From an uncultured cyanobacterium (lineage in GTDB: Bacteria > Cyanobacteriota > Cyanobacteriia > Cyanobacteriales > Geitlerinemataceae), in the NCBI GenBank assembly GCA_937899645.1, contig CALCCD010000031.1, positions 1-64,000 on the forward strand: a stretch of DNA of 64,000 nt, given 5' to 3'. The position numbers and the translations under genes are program-made. Every line of letters starts with the position of its first letter. Position 1 is the first letter of the stretch. This document shows positions 9,555-19,900 of the stretch, in pieces. The notes beneath the pieces are model-generated. The model saw only the letters and a program-made list of their open reading frames with translations, did no database searches and was not told the DNA's origin.

Positions 9555-9585
9555 AAGTCCGACTTTCCCAAAAGCTCGGACTTTT
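9555..9585. terminator. Hairpin between convergent genes
   Basis: AAGTCCGA (9555-9562) pairs with TCGGACTT (9576-9583), an 8-bp stem with a 13-base loop and a few Ts after it. It lies between the ends of pepF and the SMI1-like gene and could stop transcription of either. Confidence 0.55.
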
Positions 9586-10136
9586 CACCCATCGCACGGA
9601 ACCTCCGGTCTCTGGCAAATTCGCGTTGCAAAGCCGTGTAGCCCTGCTTCCTGCGCGGCCAGCTTGCCGACCCGCGCGGTCAGGAAATCGGAGAAGCGAT
9701 CGTACTGGGCGGTTGCCACCTCCAGCCCGCCCTCGTTCTCTTCGCTCCACAGGTACACCGACGGATCGTCACCTTCATCAAGCCGCATAAACGTAAAGCT
9801 AGAGCCAAGCCATTCGTTAATAACGAACAGGTTGTCGGGCAGTTCGGGATCTTCGTCCTCGTCTTCATCTTCCCAACCCGCGATGCAGCTGCGGATATCG
9901 CCGTAGCCGGTCTCCAGCAGGAACTTGACCTGCCGGTAAGAGAAGTCGAGGTGTCGGAAGAGGTTGCCCAGTTTGTGACCGCCGTAGGCCAGGAGTTCGC
10001 AGTAGGCTGCGGGGAGGCGGTAGGGCTCGGGCAGCAAGGCTTCGAGGCGATCGATCTCGGCGGGCTTGCAGGGAACGACTTCGGCGTTGGGGAAGGCGCG
10101 ATCGAAGTGGTGTAAGGCGGTGGTGAGATAGTTCAC
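9585..10136 (-). CDS. SMI1/KNR4-superfamily protein
   Basis: Protein of 183 residues with the layout of SMI1/KNR4 (SUKH) domains: an N-terminal helix ending in EIDRLEALLPEPYRLPAAYCELL, a central acidic turn GWEDEDEDED, then the strand FVINEWLGSSFTFMRLDE and VYLWSEEN near the C-terminus. In bacteria such domains are often immunity proteins against contact-dependent toxins or stand-alone proteins of unknown role; no toxin gene is nearby. The start is a GTG at 10136-10134; no nearer ATG exists. Family assignment is by motif layout from memory, so moderate. Confidence 0.65.
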   Translation of the reverse strand: MNYLTTALHHFDRAFPNAEVVPCKPAEIDRLEALLPEPYRLPAAYCELLAYGGHKLGNLFRHLDFSYRQVKFLLETGYGDIRSCIAGWEDEDEDEDPELPDNLFVINEWLGSSFTFMRLDEGDDPSVYLWSEENEGGLEVATAQYDRFSDFLTARVGKLAAQEAGLHGFATRICQRPEVPCDG

Positions 10137-10365
10137 GGTGGGGGCGCAGATGTGCGGGAATCTATTCAGACATCAAGCAGCAAGCAGAACCGCGCGGTCA
10201 CGCCAGCGGAGCAGGGCGGCGGTGTGGGCTTTGCGTAGCGCCAGCGTGTCGGCTTCGAGGCGCTGGCAATCGAGTGCTTGTTGTTCGGTTTCGGTGCGAT
10301 CGCCGCTCTCTCTCTTGTCCTGCCCTCCGCCCATACTCCAGAACAACGTTTTCCGTTGAGTGCTC

Positions 10366-10968
10366 TTAAGGATTGTTGGCAATCGGTTCTGGGGCGTAAA
10401 TCGTCTCCCATGCGGCCACCGTGCCCGCGCCAATCTCGCTGTCGATCATCTCGCCCGTGTCGCTAATCAGCCGAATCCGAACGACCTCATCCGACGCATT
10501 TTGCAGGGCGATCGCGACTGGCTCGCTAATGGGAAAGACACTGCCCTGGCGATCGAGCTGAAAAATTTCGTTATCGATCTTGATTAGCAACTGAGTGATG
10601 TTTCGCGGGTTGTTGAACTCCGAGCAGCGTGACGAAAGCACCGCCCCCGCCGGAGCGCTCAGACAGTCACGATCGCGCGTCGTCAGCAGCACCCGCGCGA
10701 ACTCGCGCGTCCAGAGGCTCTGCACCTCAATACGCACGCTGGAATTCAGCAGTAGGTCGGAAAAATAGTGGCGATCGAACACGCCCACAAAGCTGCCCTC
10801 GAAGGGGTCGTCGATTTGCACCGGTTCCGACCAGGGCAAGTCGCGATTCACCCCCAATGCTGCCGACTCAACCGGCTCAACCGGCTCCGTCGCGAGCGCC
10901 ATTGGCGTCATCAAGCTCGCCAACACGAGCGGCAGCACACCCGAGCTAATCGTTAGTTGCTTCCACAT
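10366..10968 (-). CDS. Secreted hypothetical protein
   Basis: Protein of about 200 residues. Starting at ATG 10968 it has a clean signal peptide: Lys3, a hydrophobic core SSGVLPLVLASLM and a likely cut after ALA. The mature part has two cysteines about 20 residues apart (DRDCLS and SSRCSE) that may form a disulfide, and it is rich in beta-strand-forming residues. An upstream frame extension to 11028 would destroy the signal peptide position. I do not recognise the family. It diverges from gyrB. Just past its stop, an open frame (10173-10310, minus) encodes a helical-looking tail rich in Ala and Leu that could be gene debris. Confidence 0.7.
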   Translation of the reverse strand: MWKQLTISSGVLPLVLASLMTPMALATEPVEPVESAALGVNRDLPWSEPVQIDDPFEGSFVGVFDRHYFSDLLLNSSVRIEVQSLWTREFARVLLTTRDRDCLSAPAGAVLSSRCSEFNNPRNITQLLIKIDNEIFQLDRQGSVFPISEPVAIALQNASDEVVRIRLISDTGEMIDSEIGAGTVAAWETIYAPEPIANNP

Positions 10969-11285
10969 AGTTCGTGCGTTATTTTCGTGTGCTCGTGCGC
11001 GATTGACCGCTAGCCTCGAACTTAACACAAGCCCCCAATTTCGAGATTTGCATCAGCCCGCGTCGGAACGCCGCAACGAGCAGCAACATTGCAGCGAACG
11101 CCTCTTTTTCTGTGGCGGCGCTTCACACGCGATCGAGGTGGGGATGCAACCCAGCCACGATCGTCTCGCGGAACCCGCTAAAATCGCCCTGTAAGCGTTT
11201 CGTGTTAAAATTCCTATGCTTTTTGACAAACAAGACGCAGATAAGCCGTCCGAGGTCGCGTTAACGCCGAATCAAGGAGAAATAT
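10969..11285. other. Divergent promoter region of the secreted protein and gyrB
   Basis: No gene is seen. The stretch must contain the promoters of both flanking genes. The segment GTTAAAATTCCTATGC near 11205-11220 is locally AT-rich and could belong to the gyrB promoter or leader; I see no clear operator. Confidence 0.35.
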
Positions 11286-13232
11286 ATGAGCACCAATTAT
11301 GGGGCCGACCAGATTCAAGTTCTCGAGGGGCTCGAAGCCGTCCGCAAGCGGCCGGGGATGTACATCGGCTCCACTGGCCCGCGCGGCCTGCACCACCTTG
11401 TATATGAGGTGGTCGATAACTCGATCGACGAAGCGCTGGCGGGCTACTGCTCCACGATTACGATCGCCCTCGAAGCCGACGGCTCGGTCAGCGTCACCGA
11501 CGACGGGCGCGGCATTCCCACCGACATCCACCCGAAAACCGGCAAGTCGGCGCTCGAAACCGTGATGACGGTGCTGCACGCAGGCGGTAAGTTCGGTGGC
11601 GGCGGCTATAAGGTGTCCGGCGGTCTGCACGGCGTCGGTATCTCCGTGGTCAACGCCCTCTCCGAGTGGGTCGAAGTCACCGTCTGGCGCGAGGGCAAAC
11701 AGCACGTCCAGCGCTACGCCTTTGGCAAGCCCGAGGGCGAGCTGCAAGTGTCCCCCAGCGAAAACAAGAAACAGAGCGGCACGCGCGTCTGCTTCATGCC
11801 CGACATCCAGATCTTTAACACCACGGGCGTCGAGTTTGAATACGGCATCTTGGCGAGCCGTCTGCGCGAGCTGGCCTACCTAAACGCCAACGTCCGCATC
11901 ACCTTTAGCGATCTGCGCGTCGATCGCCTCAAGGACAACCAGCCTCGCGTCGAGACCTACCACTACGAAGGCGGCATCCGCGAGTACGTGGAGTACATGA
12001 ACCGCGACAAGGAAGCGCTGCACCCGGAAATTATCTACGTTAATTCCGAGCGCAACGACGTGCAGGTCGAAGCGGCGCTGCAATGGTCGATCGACGCCTT
12101 CAGCGATAACATCCTCGGCTTTGCTAACAACATCCGCACGATCGACGGCGGCACGCACCTAGAAGGGCTCAAAACTGTCCTGACCCGGACGATGAACTCG
12201 ATCGCCCGCAAGCGCAACAAGATTAAGGAGAACCAGTCCAACCTCGGCGGCGAGAATATCCGCGAAGGTCTGACGGCGGTGATTTCCGTGAAGGTTCCCG
12301 ACCCGGAATTTGAAGGCCAAACCAAAACCAAGCTGGGCAACACCGAGGTGCGCGGCATCGTCGATTCGCTGGTCGGTGAAGTGCTCAACGAGTACCTCGA
12401 GTTTCACCCGCAGGTGGCCGATACGATCCTGGACAAGGCGATTCAGGCGTTCAACGCCGCCGAAGCCGCCCGCCACGCCCGCGAGCTGGTGCGCCGCAAG
12501 TCGGTACTCGAATCCTCAACGCTGCCCGGTAAGCTGGCCGACTGCAGCACGAAAGACCCCACCGAATCCGAGATCTTCCTCGTTGAGGGCGACAGTGCGG
12601 GCGGCTCGGCGAAACAAGGCCGCGATCGTCGCTTTCAGGCGATCCTCCCCCTGCGCGGCAAGATCCTCAACATCGAGAAGACCGACGACTCGAAGATTTA
12701 CAAGAATAACGAGATCCAGTCGCTAATCACTGCACTGGGTCTGGGCATCAAAGGCGAAGAGTTCGACGTCGAGCAGCTGCGCTATCACCGCGTCGTAATC
12801 ATGACCGACGCAGACGTGGACGGCGCGCACATCCGCACGCTGCTGCTGACCTTCTTCTATCGCTATCAGCGCGATCTCGTCGATCGCGGGCATATCTATA
12901 TCGCTTGCCCGCCGCTCTACAAGGTCGAGCGCGGTCGCAATCACTATTACTGCTATAGCGATCGCGAGCTAACTAGCCTGATTCAAAACGAGTTCCCCGA
13001 CAATGCTAACTACAATATCCAGCGCTTTAAAGGGCTAGGCGAGATGATGCCGCAGCAGCTTTGGGAAACGACGATGGATCCCGAAACGCGGATGATGAAG
13101 CGCGTCGAGATCGAAGACGCTGCCGAAGCCGATCGTATCTTTACGGTGCTGATGGGCGACAAGGTCGCGCCGCGCCGCGAATTTATCGAAACCGAAGGAC
13201 CGAAGCTCAACCTCGTCGATCTCGATATCTGA
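11286..13232 (+). CDS. gyrB: DNA gyrase subunit B
   Basis: ATPase subunit of DNA gyrase, 648 residues, the normal length. The N-terminal GHKL ATPase domain opens with [17 protein letters not shown], has the ATP-site Asn/Glu region VVDNSIDEA and the loop GGLHGVG. The TOPRIM domain carries the catalytic Glu434 in [11 protein letters not shown] and the metal-binding DADVDGAH. The C-terminus has [10 protein letters not shown] strong ribosome site AAGGAG lies just before ATG 11286. gyrA is not in the window, as is usual in cyanobacteria where the two genes are separate. Confidence 0.98.
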   Translation: MSTNYGADQIQVLEGLEAVRKRPGMYIGSTGPRGLHHLVYEVVDNSIDEALAGYCSTITIALEADGSVSVTDDGRGIPTDIHPKTGKSALETVMTVLHAGGKFGGGGYKVSGGLHGVGISVVNALSEWVEVTVWREGKQHVQRYAFGKPEGELQVSPSENKKQSGTRVCFMPDIQIFNTTGVEFEYGILASRLRELAYLNANVRITFSDLRVDRLKDNQPRVETYHYEGGIREYVEYMNRDKEALHPEIIYVNSERNDVQVEAALQWSIDAFSDNILGFANNIRTIDGGTHLEGLKTVLTRTMNSIARKRNKIKENQSNLGGENIREGLTAVISVKVPDPEFEGQTKTKLGNTEVRGIVDSLVGEVLNEYLEFHPQVADTILDKAIQAFNAAEAARHARELVRRKSVLESSTLPGKLADCSTKDPTESEIFLVEGDSAGGSAKQGRDRRFQAILPLRGKILNIEKTDDSKIYKNNEIQSLITALGLGIKGEEFDVEQLRYHRVVIMTDADVDGAHIRTLLLTFFYRYQRDLVDRGHIYIACPPLYKVERGRNHYYCYSDRELTSLIQNEFPDNANYNIQRFKGLGEMMPQQLWETTMDPETRMMKRVEIEDAAEADRIFTVLMGDKVAPRREFIETEGPKLNLVDLDI

Positions 13233-13988
13233 TACGCAATCCGATTTCGATATCCGATTTCGATTGGGTCGGTACGCCGATGAGCCCCGAGCTTGTCGTT
13301 GGCGTAGCCTCTGCGCAGCAGATGGGGCAGTTTCCAGCATGGCGCAATCGAGCTTCGCTAGGTTGGGTTTGGTATGAGCCCAATCTAAGCTTCGAGATCT
13401 CGCTTTTCAGAAGCGAGGCGCGATCGCCAGGCTGCAAACTGCAGCGCTCTCAACGCCAATCTCCGTAATATTCTGTAACGTGCGAATGTTGCCGTTATCC
13501 CTGCTTTTGCGCGTTTTTACGCACTTTTGCTCCGTATGACTGCGTGCGCGAAGGTTCGAGTCGGCAAAAAAAGTAACAACTCCGAAACTTTATCCGTATC
13601 AATCGGGTCAATACCTCATGCTGAGTAGGGAGGGCGAGCACTAAGCCGCACTTTCTGCACCGTGTGACTACTGAGCTTGCAATCCCGAACGCGCTGATGC
13701 CACCTAGCTCCAGCGCGATTTTCATGCCAGCAGGTTTACATCAACATCGCCTTCGCCGTATTGCCTCTCTCCGAGGGGGCATACGGGGCTCGATCGCATC
13801 TGCTCGAAGCATTTGCGCAGATTTCGCCAAGTCTTAACGTCGTTTAAACGGATTGGGGGGTTTTCGCCCCGTATTCCTGCACGTGGATATCCTGAAGGCG
13901 ATTTGGGCACAATAGAGCCCACTTAAAAATTTCGCATCTATCCGCTCTTTTCCAACGTTTCCCCGCAGATTATCGATCTACCGATAGC
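13233..13988. other. Long spacer between gyrB and the RTX giant gene
   Basis: No supported gene. It has a pair of adjacent copies of ATCCGATTTCGAT just after gyrB (about 13239-13264), a hairpin-prone CTCGCTTTTCAGAAGCGAG near 13400-13420 without a T-run, and a GGGGGTTTTCGCCCC palindrome near 13856-13870. Two minus-strand open frames (13495-13725 and 13722-13922) have no recognisable features. The last 100 bases presumably carry the promoter of the large gene. Confidence 0.4.
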
Positions 13989-16900
13989 ATGAACACCACT
14001 TCTCCGCGCCTTACTTCCCGATACGATCGCATTGCCTTTATCGACACGAATGTCGAACGGGCCGACCTTCTCGCGCGGCATTTACGTCCGGGAACGAAGG
14101 CTGTCTTCCTCGACGCGCGGCGTAGCGCGTTCGAGCAGATCGATTGCGCCCTGAGCCAAGAGTCCGAACTGCGGGCCGTGGACGTCATCTCCCACGCGCG
14201 CCCCGGCGTGTTGGGCTTCGCGGGTGGTGAGGTCGGCCTTGAGGAACTGGGTCGCTGGCGATCGCGGCTGGGTCGCTGGCGATCGGCCTTGGCGGCAGAA
14301 GCCGAGTGGCTGTTCTACGGTTGTCAACTGGCGGCGGGTCGCGTCGGGCGGCAGTTCGTCGAGGCATTCGGGCAGAGCCTGGGCGTGACGGTGGCGGCAG
14401 CCTCCCACACAGTCGGCGCGGCGACGGGCGGCGGCCGGTGGGATCTCGACGTGGCGATCGGCGATCGGCGCGTCGGGCTAGCGGTAGGCGCGATCGGCCA
14501 GGCGCAGTATCCCGCAACACTTCAGCTACAAAACTCCGTTTTCATCTCGAGCAGCAACGGCACCGCGGGAGAAATCTCGACGATTAGCCTTGCCGATGGC
14601 TCGGCTACGAAAGTTGGCGACCTTCCGTATCGCACCAACTCGCTCGCGCGTCAGTTTGTTAATCTGAGCGACCCGGGGACACTGTTTGGCATATCGCTCG
14701 TCCAAGATACGGGCAACGCTCGGTTGTTCTCGTTCGATCCGTCGAATCCGGCAGCGACTCCAGCCGTTGATGTTGAGTTGAGATTGAATGACGCACCCGT
14801 CACCGCTCCCAACTCCAACAACTTTCAGAAGTTCACCCAGGCCAAAGACGGTACGCTCTACGCGACTCAAACCAATAACTTTCTCTACACCATCAACCCC
14901 GTACCGGTTGACGACCCCGCAAACCCAGGGACGAACATCGCGATCGTCACCGCGATCGGGCAAATCGACTTTCCCGACGTAGCCAACGACAGTGGCGGCG
15001 GCGATATTGCGTTCAACCCGAATAACCCCAACCAGCTCTTCGTGACGCGGATCGGGTCGGGTAGCTTCAGTTTGTATACGGTCAATCTCAATACCTCTGG
15101 CAGCACGCCGAGCATCAGCTCGGTCACGAAGATCGGCAACGTCACAGACTCTTCGGGCTTCCCTGGCGTCACTTCGTCCGGTGCGGGGACTTTGGCCTTT
15201 GGGAGCGATGGCAACCTGTATCTCAGCGGTCGGGTGGGAAGTACTGACGGCGACCCGATCGGCCTATTTCGGGTCAGCACTTCCGACGCCTCGGCGACGC
15301 AGGTGGCGACCTTAGGCATTAACCCCTCGGACTTTGCGAGCTTCCCGATTCCTTCGATCGCCTTAGACCTCGCTGTCGATAAAAGCGATGGCGGTACGGT
15401 GACAGCCGATCCGGGCGACGCGGTTACTTACACGGTCTCGGTTGAGTACAAAGGCGCACGAGACCCGGTCACGGGAAACCTCGTCACTGACTTTCCGGTT
15501 AGCGGCATCAAGATCGAAGACGTGCTGCCCAGCGATTTGCAGAACGCAAGTTGGGTGCGAACGCTGAGCACCGGCAACACGGTTGGCACCGACGGCAAGC
15601 TGACCGGCGGAACGGTGACGCAGACGGTCAACGGCACTGGCAATATCAACGACACGATCGACAACCTCAATGGCGGCTCGGTCATCACTTACACGATTAC
15701 GGGGACGCTTGCCACCTCACTCGTTGGCGATGACACGATTACGAACCAAATCACCATTACGGCGGATGGTTTCACGATCGTTAACCCAGATGGCTCGCTG
15801 ACCACTTCTATCAGCGATTCAGACAGTCTGACGATCAATAACGTGCCGCCCGTTCCAGTCGATGCTGTCAACACAGTCAGCCCAAACGAAGCCGTCCAAT
15901 TGACCGGCCTGTTCGCCACCGATCCTGAAGGTGACGATATTCGCGGCTTCGTGCTCGATCGACCGACGACGGGGACGCTCTTTCTCGGCGATCCGAACAA
16001 TGGCGGCACGGCAATTACTTTCACGAACGGTAAGTCTCCCGAGCTGACCCCCGCCCAACTCGCCACGGTGTTCTATCAAGCTGACGGTACCTTCACGGGC
16101 GAGAGCTTTACTTACACGGCTACTGACGTTAAAGGGAGTACGTCCGAGCCCGCGACGGTGCGGCTCAATCCCCCACCGACAGCTACCGACGACAGCACGA
16201 CGGTGACGCCGGGGTCGCAAAACGCCCTGCCGGACGACATTCTCTCCGGTACGGACACGAACGCGGGCGGTAGCATCTCGCAGTTTCGCCTCACCTCTTT
16301 GCCGACGGGAGGAACGCTATTTGCAGAGGTTAACGGCAACCTCGTTCCCGTGACGACCACGACGAACCTGACGCCCGCGCAGGTAGCCACGCTGGTGTTT
16401 CAGGCTGACCCGAACTTTTCGGGGCCGACCACCTTTAACTTCGTGTCGATCGATAACGACGGTGCGGCATCTTCGCCCGCGACGGTCACCCTCAACAGCG
16501 GCAATGCCCCGCCGACGACAATCGGCGATCCGATTACGACCGCTCCTGCTGGAACACCAACCACACTGACCGGGCTGGGCGGTTCAGACGACGTAACTCC
16601 AGAGGCAGCTCTGCTCTACGAGATCGACGATATTCCCGATCCGAGCCTGGGCACGCTGACCTACACCAGCCGCACGGGTGCAACGGTCACCGTGACTTCG
16701 GCGACGACGATCAATTCCACCGAGCTGGGGACGCTGACGTTTACGCCCACGACAGACACCAGCATCTGGCAAGAAGGCTCCACGGCGAGCTTTACCTACG
16801 CGGCGATCGACGCGAATAACCTTAAAGACCCAACCCCAGCCAGAGCCTACATTAAGGCCAGCGACCCGACGAACGTTCCGCCGGAGACCTTTGCGATTCC

Positions 16901-19900
16901 CAGCACTTTCGGCAGCACGAGTAGCGTGCCTGCTGGAGCTGCAACTCAACTCGCGGGGCTTGGAGGGAACGACCCAGACGGTACCATTCGCGGCTTCAAA
17001 TTCACGACGCTGCCGCCAGCGAATCAGGGGGTTCTGTATCTAGGCGATCCAGCCAATGGCGGACGCATCATCACCCAAGGGGAGGAAATTCCGGCAGACC
17101 AGATCGGCAATATCTTCTTCGATGCAACCGATAGCTACAGCGGAGCGACTTTTGCGTACGCGGCAGTCGATAATCAAGGGCGCGAGGACGCCTCTCCCGC
17201 GCCGATTACGCTGACCGAAGGCAACGCGCCACCGGAGACGGCGGATGTTTCGACTAATGCGCTGTCGAACGCCATCGTGCCCATTGGCGAACAGCTGAGC
17301 GGTACGGACGCCGACGGCATCGCGTCATTCACCATCGACACGCTTCCTCCGAGCAGCCAGGGCGTGCTGTATCTGGGTGGCCCGCCGAGCGCTGGCGGTG
17401 TAGCCGTCACTGCCGGAACTGTGCTGACCCCCGACCAGGTCAAGCTGCTCTACTTCGTGGCGAGTGGTAACTTTAGCGGCGCGAGTTTTACCTACTCGGC
17501 GACGGATACCCAGGGCAACACCGATCCAACTCCGGCAACGGTCTCGATCGGCGGCAACAACGCGGCTCCGGAAACGCTCGATGTCGGCGCTAATGTCGGA
17601 GCGGGCCAGCAGGTGACGCTCGCGGGACTGGGAGGAAGCGACACGGACGGTACGGTTGCTTTCTTCGAGATAGACTCGCTCCCGGCAGCCGCTCAAGGAG
17701 TACTGTTTCTCGGCGATCCGGCCAACGGTCGGACGATTCAGGTCGGCGATCGCCTGACTCAGGCAGAACTCGCCACGCTGGTATTCGTGGCAACAGCGGA
17801 TTTCGTCGGAACGACGTTTACATACTCGGCGATCGACAACCTGGGCTTAAAAGACCCGACTCCTGCGACAGTCACGCTCGGTACGCCCGCGCCGCAACAG
17901 TCGTTCGATGCCCTGTTGAACGCGGGGTCGTCATCGGGATCGGGAGCTTCTGGTGCTGCGACGGTCGTCGTTGCGGGGCCTTGCGATACGCCGGACGAGC
18001 CTGCCATGCCAACGGTCGAGCGTCTCGACGAGTTGGCCGAACCGAGCGCGATCTCTCTACCGGAGATCGCCATCTCCAACGTTCCCGAAATCGCCAGCAG
18101 TCAGCTCGGCACCGACGGTGACGAAAGCCTGTTCGGCGGCGCGGGCAACGACTCGCTGCGCGGCGAGCTGGGCAGCGACGAAATCCTCGGCCTCAGCGGC
18201 CGCGATGTGCTGATCGGCGGGATCTCCAGCGATACACCGGTGGGTGGTACGCGCGATCGCGACTTCCTCGCGGGCAACGAAGATGACGACATCATCCTGG
18301 CGAGCGAGGGCGAAGATACGGCCTTCGGCGGTCAGGGCAACGACCTGGTCTTCGCAGGGAAGGATGACGATCTCGTCTGGGGTGACCTGGGCGACGACAC
18401 GATATCCGGCGACAGCGGCAACGACCAAATTGCAGGTGGCGAGTTCGACCCGAATCCCGAGGCGGACAGCGGCGCGGATCTAATCGTCGGTGGCGGCGGC
18501 AACGACAGCCTTAACGGTAACAACAATGCCGACACGCTCTCTGGCGGCGCGGATGACGACCTGGTCGAAGGCGGTCAGGGCAACGATATCGTTCTCGGCA
18601 ACGGCGGGCGCGACGTGCTGCGCGGCAACCGCGACGACGATACGCTCTACGGCGGCGACCCCGGCAGCGATGCGGCCACCGACACCGATATTCTCCACGG
18701 CGACACTGGCAACGACCTGCTCTACGGCGGCGTCGGCGCGGATACGCTCTACAGCGGCAAGGGTGACGACGTTGCCTTTGGCGGCTCGGAGGACGACGTA
18801 ATTTATGGCGACCTCGGTGGCGACACGCTGTCGGGCAACGACGGCAACGACACGATCGCGGGCAGCAACGGCGCGCCGGGAAGCGTCGATTCGCTGGCCG
18901 GTGACGTGCTGTTCGGCAATGCCGGGGACGACTTCCTCGCCGGTAACGATGGCAATGACACCATCCAGGGCGGTACGGGCGACGATATCGTTTTGGCCGG
19001 TAAGGACGCCGATCGCGTCTTCGGCGACGAGGGTGCGGACACGATCGCGGGCGAGCGCGGCAACGACACGATCGTCGGCGATCGCGAGAACGGCGGCGGC
19101 GACCCGGCCGACGCTAACGATCTGCTATTCGGCAACAACGAAAACGACCTGATTAAAGGCGGCATCGGCGATGATTTCATCTTTGCCGGTCGCGATGACG
19201 ACCTCGTTTACGGCGAAAGCGGTAACGATTTTGTCTACGGCGATCGCGGTAAAGACACGCTGCTCGGTAACGAAGGCAGCGATACAATTCTCGGCGATAC
19301 CGCCGACTTTACGATCGTCGATGCTGACGGCGACGACATCATCTTCGGCGGTGCGGGAACAGATTTACTGTTCGGCGGCAACGGCGACGACACCGTCATC
19401 GGCGGCGCGGACAACGACACCGCGCGCGGCGGCAAGGGCGACGATCGGCTCTACGGCGACGGCGGCAACGACTTGCTGTTCGGCGACCTGGGCAACGACA
19501 CCATCTGCGCTCACGAAGGCGACGACACACTGGTCGGCCACAACGGCCTCAACAGCGCTGAAGACGGCAACGACTACATGATTGCCGACGCCGGGAACGA
19601 CCTGTTGCTGGCGAACATCGGCGACGACATCCTAGACGCGGGCGACGGCAACGACTGCCTCTATGGCGGTCAGGGCAACGACTCGCTTTTGGGCGGTGCG
19701 GGCAACGATCTGCTCTCGGGCGATCGCGGTAACGATACCCTCGTCGGCGGCGCGGGCTCGGATCGCTTCGTCATCGGCCCCGGCAAAGGCGTCGAAACCA
19801 TCTCGGACTTCAGCACCGTCGAGGACTTCATCGCCCTCGACGGCGTCAACTTCAGCGAGCTGACCTTCCTCGCCACCAACGCGGGCCTGCAAATCCAGCT

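Noticed and set aside
10173-10433. Minus-strand open frame of 86 codons after the secreted protein gene
   Set aside because: It overlaps the end of the secreted-protein gene and lacks a plausible start and ribosome site; the tail may be debris, so it is only noted there.
13722-13922. Small minus-strand frame before the RTX gene
   Set aside because: No motif, no ribosome site; it lies where the promoter of the large gene is expected.
18110-19770. Regular short repeats that could suggest a CRISPR array
   Set aside because: The repeats are imprecise, in phase with codons, and translate to RTX nonapeptides.
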